64,000 nucleotides of DNA from Lamellibrachia columna (GCA_963662155.1 OY759263.1:42586969-42650968); one strand, 5' to 3'. Shown: positions 48,101 to 60,600, counted from the first letter of the stretch. Made by a program: numbers and translations. Notes: generated by a model not told the origin, from the letters alone.

Positions 48101-50111
48101 AACATTGGCAATTGATTTAAATGAAAGGTGAAATGTAAAGGAACCAAAAACTGCTTATTATATTAATATATCTTTATTAGATCCAAAGATATTGCGATTT
48201 TAATACGGTAAAAATGTGAAAATTTTGTGTTTTCTTTCAATCAATGTATGATTAAAATTGTATAACTTTTTTTGGCATATATTTCAATAATTTTTTTCAG
48301 GAGTTGCAAGCCCATTAAATATGGTCATAAATATGCATAATCCAGTCATATATAATTAAGAGTATAACTCAGATAATGCAATTAATAATTCAATATTAGT
48401 TAATTAGTGCGTGAAATCAACTGACCGACACATGTCCACAACTTACAAGATTATGAAGATATTTGTATAATTTGTTCAGGGTTTGCAAACTCATTAACCA
48501 GGGTCATAAATATACATCACACACTCATTTCATGACTCAATTGATGCAATTAATAAGTCAATATTGGCTAATTAATGCGTAAACTCAGCAGGCTGACACC
48601 TTTTGATAAAAAGCCATAACTTCCATGATTACGAAGACATCTGTATAATTTGTTTAGGGTTTACAAATTCATTAAATAGAGTCATAAAATATTCATCACA
48701 CAGTCATTTCATAACCCTATTGATGTAATTAATAAGTAAATATTGGCTAATTAATGTGCAAACGCAACAAGTCAACACTTTTTTTATGCCAAACTTCCAT
48801 CATTATGAAGATATTTGTATAATTTTGGCAGAGCCTAGGCTTTCTTTCCCTGCCAAAGAACACGAAAATAGTCTTGCATGGTGACTATGGTAAAATAATT
48901 ATTGGAGAAATATATACTAGTTGGTGTTCCATATAGAGTGCTAAATGTTTTTTTTTGTAAAAAAACAATGTCATTGCGTAAATATAACACAATTTATTAC
49001 ATATTCTGAAATTGTGTCATTTCCTGCATGTACAGTTTACTGCAGGTTCAGTACAGCAATTAATTACTTATTAATTAGTGATTTAGAATATCTCTTGCGC
49101 AGTTTTTTTTTTCAATCATTGAAAAATTACATAATAATTTCATTATTCTACTAACTTAGCACAGCCACGCCCAACAAGTTTAATCAATATCAATCAATCT
49201 TTTATTTTAGACAAAAGAATACATGCAATATGCATTATATAAATATACTACTTGATATTATAGTAATATAGATATACAAAATAAAAAAATATATAAAAAT
49301 GTACCATTACCAATAATCATTAATTAAATTTGTTTTGCAAAACAAATATCAAACAAATATTGACTTTGTATTATTTGTAATGAGTTAAAATCATAGAAAT
49401 GTAAATAAGTCATGATTTTGGTTAAATCGATCTCGCTCTCCAACTTCAAGAGTAAGAATCAAAATTGGGTGAAATTTCACAAACTAGGGAAACTCAAAAA
49501 CACGCGGGAAAAATATTTCGTACACAGACTAACTAAGACCTCCAGAAGAAGTCACGAACATATGGATGGAGTCATAAATAGCTGTCTGCTAAACTTACAC
49601 CAGAAATACACCTATGTCGTCTAATCGATGTATTTCACCTTAATATTTATTAAATTTTAATCAAAAACAGACGATCATGAAAAGGAACTTACTATTGTCT
49701 AATCTGCTGCTGTAAGTCACAAAAAGGAACGGAAACAGTTGACAATACAGGATGTAAAACAAAAGGAGAACCCGGGACCGGGTGCCGAGAATCGGCGCAG
49801 ATAAACCGACACGATTTTTCGGCACGCCGCGCGAGCCGCTCAGCGGATTTTGTTGAAGTGCCTACATTGGAGTACTGAGCCCGAGGTATATATCTACAAC
49901 TACAAAGCCGCCTTGCCAGTAGAACATTCCAAGAGAAAGTTGAAGATCTGACCACCGAGGCCACCGCCTACGGTCAGGAAGAACCTAAGTTCTCGCATGT
50001 GACGTGGGCGATAATGTATTAATATGACTTGGAATACTCACCTTTGTGAATATCTTTCTTAGTTTCTCTCAGATAATCGGCAGGATTTCTCGACAAAACC
50101 TTTACCCGCAT
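33955..50111 (-). CDS. DCAF13: DDB1- and CUL4-associated factor 13 / SOF1 WD-repeat protein (twelve exons)
   Basis: Coding exons on the minus strand are 50042-50111, 43161-43360, 41440-41547, 40639-40728, 39835-39990, 39069-39146, 38513-38595, 38013-38080, 37153-37249, 36586-36721, 35610-35773 and 33955-34042. All are GT-AG with matching phases, and the sum is 445 aa, the same as human DCAF13. The N terminus MRVKVLSRNPADYLRETK and PRNYDPSLHPFEAPREY is typical. WD blades are visible as IRLWN, IKQWN, VDIWDE, IILYDM, LRIFPV and VRVWKA. The C-terminal Sof1 domain (KLKEKFQHHPQVRRIARHRH, then KPGAVPFVPERKK) is intact. SOF1 is part of the small-subunit processome (U3 snoRNP) in the nucleolus and can serve as a CUL4-DDB1 substrate receptor. 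It is convergent with TXNDC5 (1.9 kb apart). Intron 1 is 6.7 kb and LINE-rich. Confidence 0.96.
34662..35315 (+). pseudogene. LINE 3'-terminal ORF fragment (DCAF13 intron 11, antisense)
   Basis: Plus-strand frames read VYQRHARKLNHFHTSSL, ILDIKWQDKIPDTEVLAQAG and MQSQLQRADHVA. After a frame change they read RLKDNVKISVKVFAINPNTW and CEANRTAAAEQRRQARKLKA, then, after another change, CPHCQRIFQTQIGLFSHLR, a C2H2 finger. This is the post-RT C-terminal region of a non-LTR retrotransposon, 5'-truncated and frameshifted. Confidence 0.75.
36068..36215. repeat. Long palindrome centred on (TA)n
   Basis: Arms of about 63 bp (TTATGGGAAATGTAAATCAA... and its complement ...CATTTCCCATAA) flank a TA run at 36127-36159. 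The arms differ at only a few bases, so the region could extrude a cruciform. It lies in DCAF13 intron 10. Confidence 0.85.
37755..37998 (-). mobile_element. tRNA-derived SINE copy 4 (DCAF13 intron 8)
   Basis: On the minus strand it begins GTGGGGTGCTGTAGCTCGGT, continues with TAGAACGCTGGACTGTC and box B-like GGGTTTGAGTC, then the family body (TTCAAAACTTGGACAATTTTG complement of the plus-strand block at 37910-37935). It lies 15 bp from the exon at 38013. Confidence 0.7.
38090..39065. other. DCAF13 introns 6-7, no other feature recognised
   Basis: Apart from exon 38513-38595 this AT-rich stretch holds no coding, RNA or repeat signal I can name. Confidence 0.4.
40828..41020 (-). mobile_element. 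SINE-family fragment carrying a 26-bp minisatellite
   Basis: Flanking pieces match the SINE at 51925-52000 (CCAGTC.TGGGAC, CTCAAA/TTCAAA, GGCAGA, CATTCCAACATCAACT). Between them a 26-bp unit (CAGACATGTTTACACTTCAC + CCCTGG) is repeated about five times at 40852-40985, where the SINE has a single corresponding unit. Confidence 0.7.
41140..41360 (-). mobile_element. tRNA-derived SINE copy 5 (DCAF13 intron 3)
   Basis: On the minus strand the head has TACCATAATGGCTAGAGTG (box A-like) and GGGTTCAAGTC (box B). Further on, body blocks GGTCCCTTCTACCTCGTGTC and GGGGAAGTAAAAGATCC are the complement of sequence shared with copy 1. Confidence 0.65.
41860..41940 (-). pseudogene. Degenerate relative of the intron-1 snoRNAs (DCAF13 intron 2)
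   Basis: On the minus strand it reads CCCCAGTCAATTATG..., then GCACTTGGATATCAC. The guide (CCCCAGTCAAT), the spacing and the GCACTTGGAT block match snoRNA copies 1-3, but box D (CTGA) is changed to ATCA, box C is not recognisable and the GGTACA stem is lost. It is probably a decayed retro-copy. It is also in the sense orientation of its host. Confidence 0.5.
41945..42697. mobile_element. Non-autonomous element with AATTCC-rich ends (copy 3)
   Basis: It begins GGCTGGGGTCAATTCC with repeated CAATTCCAATTCC and ends TTCAATTCATTTTTTAATTC + ACCCAAGCCCTG. Its middle (42160-42470) matches 1-345 of the window, linking that partial copy to this family. Confidence 0.55.
42974..43006. repeat. Perfect 15-bp inverted repeat with 3-nt loop
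   Basis: CACTCCACTCCTAAC, ATT, GTTAGGAGTGGAGTG: a perfect hairpin in DCAF13 intron 2. No T-tract or coding context suggests a function. Confidence 0.9.
43685..44050 (-). pseudogene. LINE RT C-terminal fragment (DCAF13 intron 1)
   Basis: Minus-strand frames read PWPAWQCLNCLRTGVWRCRH and LMQRWGIASMP. After a frame change they read GPQTMEHLLECPLLPKPCRP and DDLAELLCQRL. The CRHLMQRWG...EHLLECPL pattern is the terminal Cys/His-like region of a non-LTR retrotransposon ORF2. It is frameshifted and truncated. Confidence 0.7.
44091..44250. repeat. 31-bp minisatellite
   Basis: About five copies of a unit running AACAGCTGTGTGGCTTACCA + TCCAGGGACTT, with single-base variants (AGGGA, AGAGA, AGCGA). It lies next to the LINE fragment at 43685-44050. 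Confidence 0.9.
44405..44755. repeat. Tandem duplication, two units of about 160-180 bp
   Basis: Both units share GAAATCCGC.TTG.AATTGAA, TTTCGGCCCACAGTGGAAAT, CTGCCCCTCTATATATTGTG and TAATATTAATAATATATAAT. The second (from about 44571) has an extra CA-rich insertion. Confidence 0.85.
45543..48075 (+). pseudogene. Jockey-type LINE relic with internal deletion and insertion (DCAF13 intron 1, antisense)
   Basis: ORF1-like sequence starts at 45555 and contains a Cys-rich finger (WKCKDCEKIFKSEKDRM, CGNRYCIKCLKF). At about 45835 it is joined directly to RT sequence (DVAYLDFMKAFDTVPHKRLI), so the endonuclease and N-terminal RT are deleted. RT resumes after 47055 with TSGIPQGSVLG, INDLPENI and the catalytic FADDTKVF. 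A stop (TAG after HPDKCN, near 47383) and frame changes near 47800 and 47975 follow, the last block reading RLWNDLPEVVVTAPSVNSFK. It is non-functional. Confidence 0.85.
45957..47054. mobile_element. Insertion of about 1.1 kb splitting the LINE RT
   Basis: The RT frame reads ...GKLKSY up to 45956 and continues GIEYYTLRWTQAFLSDR from 47055, so the 1,098 bp between are inserted. AATCATAT before and ATCATAAT at the end of the insert may be an imperfect target-site duplication. I see no clear inverted repeats or coding sequence, so its type is unknown. Confidence 0.6.
48290..48830. repeat. Tandem repeat, about 177-bp units, three copies
   Basis: Units start near 48300, 48478 and 48655. Each shows TTGCAA.C.CATTAA / TTTACAAATTCATTAA, then GTCATAAATAT, TCATTTCAT.AC, AATTAATAA.T.AATATT and GGCTAATTAATG. 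The array follows the LINE relic and may be satellite or LINE 3'-UTR material. Confidence 0.75.
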
Positions 50112-50762
50112 TATGTAGCTTTGTCAGTTTACTCAGTACCGCAAGTGCAATTATCCTAACATAATAGTTTGCCACATGATAAAATTTACCAATTCCTGGT
50201 TCCAGCGCCAGCTAACGGGATGTCTATATAAATGAGAAGATGCGCCCTCTTGCGAATATACGCTCAACTATTCAATTATTCCATACTCCCGTCTAAATCT
50301 GTCAGTTTAGGCCAATATCCACATTATAAAGAAATGCATATAATGTAGCGTAACATTTTATACAAACATTCGTTGCTATATAAACTGCGGTGACTTTGGT
50401 CCTTTTCAAAGTTTTCTTTTGAAATGTATATTCTGTGAAAAAAAAATCAACCAAGAGTCTATCACTAGTCATAAAGGTACAGGGTTTGCAATTGAAACAA
50501 ATTATTTGGCTATGATAGTAAAATAAACCAGCATCCTAGATACTATTTATACCTAGTTACGGTTAGGCCAACTTTATTAAACATGTTAGACATTAAAACA
50601 GGGGTGGCCAACCATCCTCCGTTTCGTCTCTGTTGTGATCCCTCGTAATCAAGTAAGATGATCTGAGTCGATGAAAGGTGAAGATGAAAGGTGAAGATGG
50701 TGACAATACAATTTAACTACACTGTTACATGCGATGAGTGCACCAGTAAAAAATAATTATGT

Positions 50763-51003
50763 TGGTCTATTCTATTTGTCTTCAACCTAAAGAAAAGTGG
50801 CCATTCCAATTTTCCTGGAGAGAGGCAGAGAGGACAAATAAAACGGTCTGGAGAGTGTCTAGGTCATTCTAGTCTCTCCGGGCCTATTGCGACATGCCCT
50901 GCATGCAGAGAAACCGGAGAGATTCAAAGTGTCTCTCTGGGTAGTTTTATTTGTCCCAGAGAGTTCTCTGTCTTTCTCCGCAAACAAAATAAAATAGACC
51001 TTG
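50763..51003. mobile_element. Small foldback MITE upstream of DCAF13
   Basis: Left end GGTCTATTCTATTTGTC and right end AAAATAAAATAGACC are inverted, and further inside GGACAAATAAAAC pairs with GTTTTATTTGTCC. It lies between the INTS4 3' end and the DCAF13 promoter. Confidence 0.6.
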
Positions 51004-51248
51004 TATTTCTATTGGCATGTCTAAATACTACTACTACATATTGAATAGTTACTTAGAAAATGCAAATTGCAGCTATATTGGCATCATATTATAAATTTTG
51101 CATGTATTAAATGATATGTAGACAACTTTGGTAGTGTTTTCATGACATTTTTAATGCACATCTACATGCAAAATACACCAAAATACATTTTGACGTACAC
51201 TGTATAACAACATATCAAATTTCACACAAGACTACTTAATTATAAAAA

Positions 51249-51254
51249 TTTATT
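51249..51254 (-). terminator. Candidate polyadenylation signal of INTS4
   Basis: AATAAA on the minus strand, about 320 nt beyond the INTS4 stop codon and before the DCAF13 start region. Confidence 0.45.
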
Positions 51255-51390
51255 TCCAAGGTCAAATAATCTGAAATGTGTGCATAAAACTATGTATGTA
51301 CAAACGTATGTACAAACGTATGTGACACATTCAGCAAGCATGCACAGTGCATGCATCATTAAATAAATGCACTGAACCAAACTGCCATTA

Positions 51391-51603
51391 TCATCTTTGC
51401 AGCTCTGGCTCTATGTTTGTTTGATCATCTGCAGAGCTTCAACTCTAAGATTGTTCGATCATCTGCAGAGCTTCAGCTCTAAGTTTGTCTGATCATCTGC
51501 AGGTACTCAGCTCTAAATTTGTCCTATCATATGTGGGGCTTCAGCTCTAACTTCCAGCTCTAATCCTGTCTCATCGTCTGCAGGGCTTTGGCTCTATGTT
51601 CAC
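51391..51603 (-). repeat. 34-bp tandem repeat spanning the INTS4 stop codon
   Basis: About five diverged units of the plus-strand form TCATCTGCAGAGCTTCAGCT + CTAAGTTTGTCTGA run from the 3' UTR into the coding end. The copy at 51571-51603 is the coding sequence for NIEPKPCRR and stop. Since KPxRR is the conserved end of INTS4, the coding copy looks like the founder. Confidence 0.8.
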
Positions 51604-54600
51604 CTTCACCGGTGCACAAAGTTCAATGTAGTCAAAACCATCACTGCGACTCGTGGTCCTGCTGGGACCAGCAGTCAATGTCTCGCCACTGACCATTTCC
51701 GGGTCCGCTGGATAGACCGTGATGATGGACACCTCAACATAGGACGGCTCGGTCCAGAGACCGTGTGACAGGATCACATCTGTCGTGATGCTGTGGCTCT
51801 GTGGGTTCTGTTGTCGGAAGTCAGCCAGACGTGGAACTACCAGCTGTACCTCGCTGTCTGGGTAGCGCAGCTGCAAGGAGAGAGCAGCATGAACCACAAA
51901 GGTAACTTTACTGCGCACTATCCAGTCTATGGGACCACTCAAAACATCAAACTCCACTCCCAGGCAGATCTGTGCATTCCAACATCAACTTGCCACGCTG
52001 CAATTACTGTGCAAAGACTATTCTTTCATATGTATCTATCACTGTCAATAATCAGGTACACATTTATACAGGTGAGTGGACAAAACTGGCCAAGTTTCAA
52101 AACTGCAGCAGGTGGACTTGAATCCTAGTCCTCTCGACCGACAGTCCAGCGCTCTAATCATAGAGCTAACGTGGGCCACAAAAGCAGTAGTATGAATCAC
52201 ATGTAACAACCCTAGGTTTATATCTTTATGGGGGGTGATTCTAATGACATGTTCCCACCCTGGATATAACTAATGTTGTTTCATTGTATATCGAGTATCT
52301 CATTTAAAAAAGAGTTAAATGTGTAATATCACTGCAAAACTGGACCCACATGAATGAAGTACATGTGTGTTTATGTGCATGCATGCACATGATTTAATTA
52401 ATACATTATTATTGTGGGGAATATAACATTAAACAAAGTGCAGCATCTATTTAGCATTCTATCTAGCTTAAAAGGCATTACTAATTGACTAGCTAGCATT
52501 CTATCTAAAGGAATTACTAATTGACTAGCTAGCATTCTATGGAAAGGAATTACTAATTGACTAGCTAGCATTCTATCTAAAGGAATTACTAATTGACTAG
52601 CTAGCATTCTATGGAAAGGAATTACTAATTGACTAGCTAGCATTCTATGGAAAGGAATTACTAATTGACTAGCTAGCATTCTATGGAAAGGAATTACTAA
52701 TTGACTAGCTAGCATTCTATGGAAAGGAATTACTAATTGACTAGCTAGCATTCTATGGAAAGGAATTACTAATTGACTAGCTAGCATTCTATCTAAAGAA
52801 ATTACTAATTGACTAGCTAGCATTCTATGGAAAGGAATTACTCATTGACTAGCTAGCATTCTATCTAAAGGAATTACTAATTGACTAGCTAGCATTCTAT
52901 GGAAAGGAATTACTCATTGACTAGCTAGCATTCTATCTAAAGGAATTACTAATTGACTAGCTAGCATTCTATGGAAAGGAATTACTAATTGACTAGCTAG
53001 CATTCTATCTAAAGAAATTACTAATTGACTAGCTAGCATTCTATGGAAAGGAATTACTCATTGACTAGCTAGCATTCTATCTAAAGGAATTACTAATTGA
53101 CTAGCTAGCATTCTATCTAAAGGAATTACTAATGGACTAGCTAGCATTCTATCTAAAGGAATTACTAATTGACTAGCTAGCATTCTATCTAAAGAAATTA
53201 CTAATTGACTAGCTAGCATTCTATCTAAAGGAATAACTAATTGACTAGCTAGCATTCTATCTAAAGGAATTACTAATTGACTAGCTAGCATTCTATGGAA
53301 AGGATTTACTAATTGATTAGCTACCATTCTATGGAAAGGAATTACTAATTGACTAGCTAGCATTCTATCTAAAGGAATTACTAATTGACTAGCTAGCATT
53401 CTATGGAAAGGAATTACTAACTGACTAGCTAGCATTTTATCTAAAGGAATTACTAATGGACTACCTAGCATTCTATCTAAAGGAATTACTAACTGACTAG
53501 CTAGCATTCTATCTAAAGGAATTACTAATTGACTAGCTAGCATTCTATCTAAAGGAATTACTAATTGACTAGCTAGCATTCTATCTAAAGGAATTACTAA
53601 TTGACTAGCTAGCATTCTATGGAAAGGAATTACTAATTGACTAGGTAGCATTCTATCTAAAGGAATTACTAATTGACTAGCTAGCATTCTATGGAAAGGA
53701 ATTACTAATTGACTAGCTAGCATTCTATCTAAAGGAATTACTAATGGACTAGCTAGCATTCTATCTAAAGGAATTACTAATTGACTAGCTAGCATTCTAT
53801 CTAAAGGAATTACTAATTGACTAGCTAGCATTCTATCTAAAGGAATTACTAATTGACTAGCTAGCATTCTATTTAAAGGAATTGCTAATTGACTAGCTAG
53901 CATTCTATCTAAAGGAATTACTAACTGACTAGCTAGCATTTTATCTAAAGGCATTACTAATTGACTAGCTAGCATTTTATCTAAAGGAATTACTGAATAG
54001 CTAGCATTCTATGGAAAGGAATTACTAATTGACTAGCTAGCATTCTATCTGAAGGAATTACTAATGGACTAGCTAGCATTCTATGGAAAGGAATTACTAA
54101 TTGACTAGCTAGCATTCTATCTAAAGGAATTACTAATTGACTAGCTAGCATTCTATGGAAAGGAATTACTAATTGACTAGCTAGCATTCTATCTAAAGGA
54201 ATTACTAATTGACTAGCTAGCATTCTATGGAAAGGAATTACTAATTGACTAGCTAGCATTCTATCTAAAGGAATTACTAATTGACTATCTAGCATTCTAT
54301 CTAAAGGAATTACTAATGGACTAGTTAGCATTCTATCTAAAGGAATTACTAATTGACTAGCTAGCATTCTATCTAAAGGAATTACTAATTGACTAGCTAG
54401 CATTCTATCTAAAGGAATAACTAATTGACTAGCTAGCATTCTATGGAAAGGAATTACTAATTGACTAGCTAGCATTCTATCTAAAGGAATTACTAATTGA
54501 CTAGCTAGCATTCTATGGAAAGGAATTACTAATTGATTAGCTACCATTCTATGGAAAGGAATTACTAATTGACTAGCTAGCATTCTATCTAAAGGAATTA

Positions 54601-57600
54601 TTAATTGACTAGCTAGCATTCTATGGAAAGGAATTACTAACTGACTAGCTAGCATTCTATCTAAAGGAATTACTAATGGACTACCTAGCATTCTATCTAA
54701 AGGAATTACTAACTGACTAGCTAGCATTCTATCTAAAGGAGTTACTAATTGACTAGCTAGCATTCTATCTAAAGGAATTACTAATTGACTAGCTAGCATT
54801 CTATGGAAAGGAATTACTAATTGACTAGCTAGCATTCTATCTAAAGGAATTACTAATTGACTAGTTAGCATTCTATTTAAAGGAATTGCTAATTGACTAG
54901 CTAGCATTCTATCTAAAGGAATTACTAACTGACTAGCTAGCATTCTATCTAAAGGCATTACTAATTGACTAGCTAGCATTTTATCTAAAGGAATTACTAA
55001 CTGACTAGCTAGCATTCTATGGAAAGGAATTACTAATTGACTAGCTAGCATTCTATCTAAAGGAATTACTAATGGACTAGCTAGCATTCTATCTAAAGGA
55101 ATTACTAATTGACTAGCTAGCATTCTATGGAAAGGAATTACTAATTGACTAGCTAGCATTCTATCTAAAGAATTACTAATTGACTACCTAGCATTCTATG
55201 GAAAGGAATTACTAATTGACTAGCTAGCATTCTATCTAAAGGAATTACTAATTGACTAGCTAGCATTCTATCTAAAGGAATTACTAACGGACTAGCTAGC
55301 ATTCTATCTAAAGGAATTACTAATTGACTAGCTAGCATTCTATCTAAAGGAATTACTAATTGACTAGCTAGCATTCTATCTAAAGGAATTACTAATTGAC
55401 TAGCTAGCATTCTATTTAAAGGAATTGCTAATTGACTAGCTAGCATTCTATCTAAAGGAATTACTAACTGACTAGCTAGCATTCTATCTAAATGCATTAC
55501 TAATTGACTAGCTAGCATTTTATCTAAAGGAATTACTAACTGACTAGCTAGCATTCTATGGAAAGGAATTACTAATTGACTAGCTAGCATTCTATCTAAA
55601 GGAATTACTAATTGACTAGCTAGCATTCTATCTAAAGGAATTACTAATTGACTAGCTAGCATTCTATCTAAAGGAATTACTAATTGACTAGCTAGCATTT
55701 TATCTAAAGGAATTACTAACTGACTAGCTAGCATTCTATGGAAAGGAATTACTAATTGACTAGCTAGCATTCTATGGAAAGGAATTACTAATTGACTAGC
55801 TAGCATTCTATCTAAAGGAATTACTAATTGACTAGCTAGCATTCTATCTAAAGGAATTACTAATTGACTAGCTAGCATTCTATCTAAAGGAATTACTAAT
55901 TGACTAGCTAGCATTCTATCTAAAGGAATTACTAATTGACTAGCTAGCATTCTATCTAAAGGAATTACTAATGGACTAGCTAGCATTCTATCTAAAGGAA
56001 TAACTAATTGACTAGCTAGCATTCTATGGAAAGGAATTACTAATTGACTAGCTAGCATTCTATCTAAAGGAATTACTAATTGACTAGCTAGCATTCTATC
56101 TAAAGGAATTACTAATTGACTAGCTAGCATTCTATCTAAAGGAATTACTAATTGACTAGCTAGCATTCTATCTAAAGGAATTACTAATTGACTAGCTAGC
56201 ATTCTATGGAAAGGAATTACTAATTGACTAGCTAGCATTCTGTGGAAAGGAATTACTAATTGACTAGCTAGCATTCTATCTAAAGGAATTACTAATTGAC
56301 TAGCTAGCATTCTATCTAAAGGAATTACTAATTGACTAGCTAGCATTCTATCTAAAGGAATTACTAATTGACTAGCTAGCATTCTATTTAAAGGAATTGC
56401 TAATTGACTAGCTAGCATTCTATCTAAAGGAATTACTAACTGACTAGCTAGCATTTTATCTAAAGGCATTACTAATTGACTAGCTAGCATTTTATCTAAA
56501 GGAATTACTGAATAGCTAGCATTCTATGGAAAGGAATTACTAATTGACTAGCTAGCATTCTATCTGAAGGAATTACTAATGGACTAGCTAGCATTCTATG
56601 GAAAGGAATTACTAATTGACTAGCTAGCATTCTATCTAAAGGAATTACTAATTGACTAGCTAGCATTCTATGGAAAGGAATTACTAATTGACTAGCTAGC
56701 ATTCTATCTAAAGGAATTACTAATTGACTAGCTAGCATTCTATGGAAAGGAATTACTAATTGACTAGCTAGCATTCTATCTAAAGGAATTACTAATTGAC
56801 TATCTAGCATTCTATCTAAAGGAATTACTAATGGACTAGTTAGCATTCTATCTAAAGGAATTACTAATTGACTAGCTAGCATTCTATCTAAAGGAATTAC
56901 TAATTGACTAGCTAGCATTCTATCTAAAGGAATAACTAATTGACTAGCTAGCATTCTATGGAAAGGAATTACTAATTGACTAGCTAGCATTCTATCTAAA
57001 GGAATTACTAATTGACTAGCTAGCATTCTATGGAAAGGAATTACTAATTGATTAGCTACCATTCTATGGAAAGGAATTACTAATTGACTAGCTAGCATTC
57101 TATCTAAAGGAATTATTAATTGACTAGCTAGCATTCTATGGAAAGGAATTACTAACTGACTAGCTAGCATTCTATCTAAAGGAATTACTAATGGACTACC
57201 TAGCATTCTATCTAAAGGAATTACTAACTGACTAGCTAGCATTCTATCTAAAGGAGTTACTAATTGACTAGCTAGCATTCTATCTAAAGGAATTACTAAT
57301 TGACTAGCTAGCATTCTATGGAAAGGAATTACTAATTGACTAGCTAGCATTCTATCTAAAGGAATTACTAATTGACTAGTTAGCATTCTATTTAAAGGAA
57401 TTGCTAATTGACTAGCTAGCATTCTATCTAAAGGAATTACTAACTGACTAGCTAGCATTCTATCTAAAGGCATTACTAATTGACTAGCTAGCATTTTATC
57501 TAAAGGAATTACTAACTGACTAGCTAGCATTCTATGGAAAGGAATTACTAATTGACTAGCTAGCATTCTATCTAAAGGAATTACTAATGGACTAGCTAGC

Positions 57601-60600
57601 ATTCTATCTAAAGGAATTACTAATTGACTAGCTAGCATTCTATGGAAAGGAATTACTAATTGACTAGCTAGCATTCTATCTAAAGAATTACTAATTGACT
57701 AGCTAGCATTCTATGGAAAGGAATTACTAATTGACTAGCTAGCATTCTATCTAAAGGAATTACTAATTGACTAGCTAGCATTCTATCTAAAGGAATTACT
57801 AATGGACTAGCTAGCATTCTATCTAAAGGAATTACTAATTGACTAGCTAGCATTCTATCTAAAGGAATTACTAATTGACTAGCTAGCATTCTATCTAAAG
57901 GAATTACTAATTGACTAGCTAGCATTCTATTTAAAGGAATTGCTAATTGACTAGCTAGCATTCTATCTAAAGGAATTACTAACTGACTAGCTAGCATTCT
58001 ATCTAAATGCATTACTAATTGACTAGCTAGCATTTTATCTAAAGGAATTACTAACTGACTAGCTAGCATTCTATGGAAAGGAATTACTAATTGACTAGCT
58101 AGCATTCTATCTAAAGGAATTACTAATTGACTAGCTAGCATTCTATCTAAAGGAATTACTAATTGACTAGCTAGCATTCTATCTAAAGGAATTACTAATT
58201 GACTAGCTAGCATTTTATCTAAAGGAATTACTAACTGACTAGCTAGCATTCTATGGAAAGGAATTACTAATTGACTAGCTAGCATTCTATGGAAAGGAAT
58301 TACTAATTGACTAGCTAGCATTCTATCTAAAGGAATTACTAATTGACTAGCTAGCATTCTATCTAAAGGAATTACTAATTGACTAGCTAGCATTCTATCT
58401 AAAGGAATTACTAATTGACTAGCTAGCATTCTATCTAAAGGAATTACTAATTGACTAGCTAGCATTCTATCTAAATGAATTACTAATGGACTAGCTAGCA
58501 TTCTATCTAAAGGAATAACTAATTGACTAGCTAGCATTCTATGGAAAGGAATTACTAATTGACTAGCTAGCATTCTATCTAAAGGAATTACTAATTGACT
58601 AGCTAGCATTCTATCTAAAGGAATTACTAATTGACTAGCTAGCATTCTATCTAAAGGAATTACTAATTGACTAGCTAGCATTCTATCTAAAGGAATTACT
58701 AATTGACTAGCTAGCATTCTATGGAAAGGAATTACTAATTGACTAGCTAGCATTCTGTGGAAAGGAATTACTAATTGACTAGCTAGCATTCTATCTAAAG
58801 GAATTACTAATTGACTAGCTAGCATTCTATCTAAAGGAATTACTAACTGACTAGCTAGCATTCTATCTAAAGGCATTACTAATTGACTAGCTAGCATTCT
58901 ATGGAAAGGAATTACTAATTGACTAGCTAGCATTCTATGGAAAGGAATTACTAATTGACTAGCTAGCATTCTATGGAAAGGAATTACTAATTGACTAGCT
59001 AGCATTCTATGGAAAGGAATTACTAATTGACTAGCTAGCATTCTATGGAAAGGAATTACTAATTGACTAGCTAGCATTCTATCTAAAGAAATTACTAATT
59101 GACTAGCTAGCATTCTATGGAAAGGAATTACTCATTGACTAGCTAGCATTCTATCTAAAGGAATTACTAATTGACTAGCTAGCATTCTATGGAAAGGAAT
59201 TACTCATTGACTAGCTAGCATTCTATCTAAAGGAATTACTAATTGACTAGCTAGCATTCTATGGAAAGGAATTACTAATTGACTAGCTAGCATTCTATCT
59301 AAAGAAATTACTAATTGACTAGCTAGCATTCTATGGAAAGGAATTACTCATTGACTAGCTAGCATTCTATCTAAAGGAATTACTAATTGACTAGCTAGCA
59401 TTCTATCTAAAGGAATTACTAATGGACTAGCTAGCATTCTATCTAAAGGAATTACTAATTGACTAGCTAGCATTCTATCTAAAGAAATTACTAATTGACT
59501 AGCTAGCATTCTATCTAAAGGAATAACTAATTGACTAGCTAGCATTCTATCTAAAGGAATTACTAATTGACTAGCTAGCATTCTATGGAAAGGATTTACT
59601 AATTGATTAGCTACCATTCTATGGAAAGGAATTACTAATTGACTAGCTAGCATTCTATCTAAAGGAATTACTAATTGACTAGCTAGCATTCTATGGAAAG
59701 GAATTACTAACTGACTAGCTAGCATTCTATCTAAAGGAATTACTAATGGACTACCTAGCATTCTATCTAAAGGAATTACTAACTGACTAGCTAGCATTCT
59801 ATCTAAAGGAATTACTAATTGACTAGCTAGCATTCTATCTAAAGGAATTACTAATTGACTAGCTAGCATTCTATCTAAAGGAATTACTAATTGACTAGCT
59901 AGCATTCTATGGAAAGGAATTACTAATTGACTAGCTAGCATTCTATCTAAAGGAATTACTAATTGACTAGCTAGCATTCTATGGAAAGGAATTACTAATT
60001 GACTAGCTAGCATTCTATCTAAAGGAATTACTAATGGACTAGCTAGCATTCTATCTAAAGGAATTACTAATTGACTAGCTAGCATTCTATCTAAAGGAAT
60101 TACTAATTGACTAGCTAGCATTCTATCTAAAGGAATTACTAATTGACTAGCTAGCATTCTATTTAAAGGAATTGCTAATTGACTAGCTAGCATTCTATCT
60201 AAAGGAATTACTAACTGACTAGCTAGCATTTTATCTAAAGGCATTACTAATTGACTAGCTAGCATTTTATCTAAAGGAATTACTGAATAGCTAGCATTCT
60301 ATGGAAAGGAATTACTAATTGACTAGCTAGCATTCTATCTGAAGGAATTACTAATGGACTAGCTAGCATTCTATGGAAAGGAATTACTAATTGACTAGCT
60401 AGCATTCTATCTAAAGGAATTACTAATTGACTAGCTAGCATTCTATGGAAAGGAATTACTAATTGACTAGCTAGCATTCTATCTAAAGGAATTACTAATT
60501 GACTAGCTAGCATTCTATGGAAAGGAATTACTAATTGACTAGCTAGCATTCTATCTAAAGGAATTACTAATTGACTATCTAGCATTCTATCTAAAGGAAT

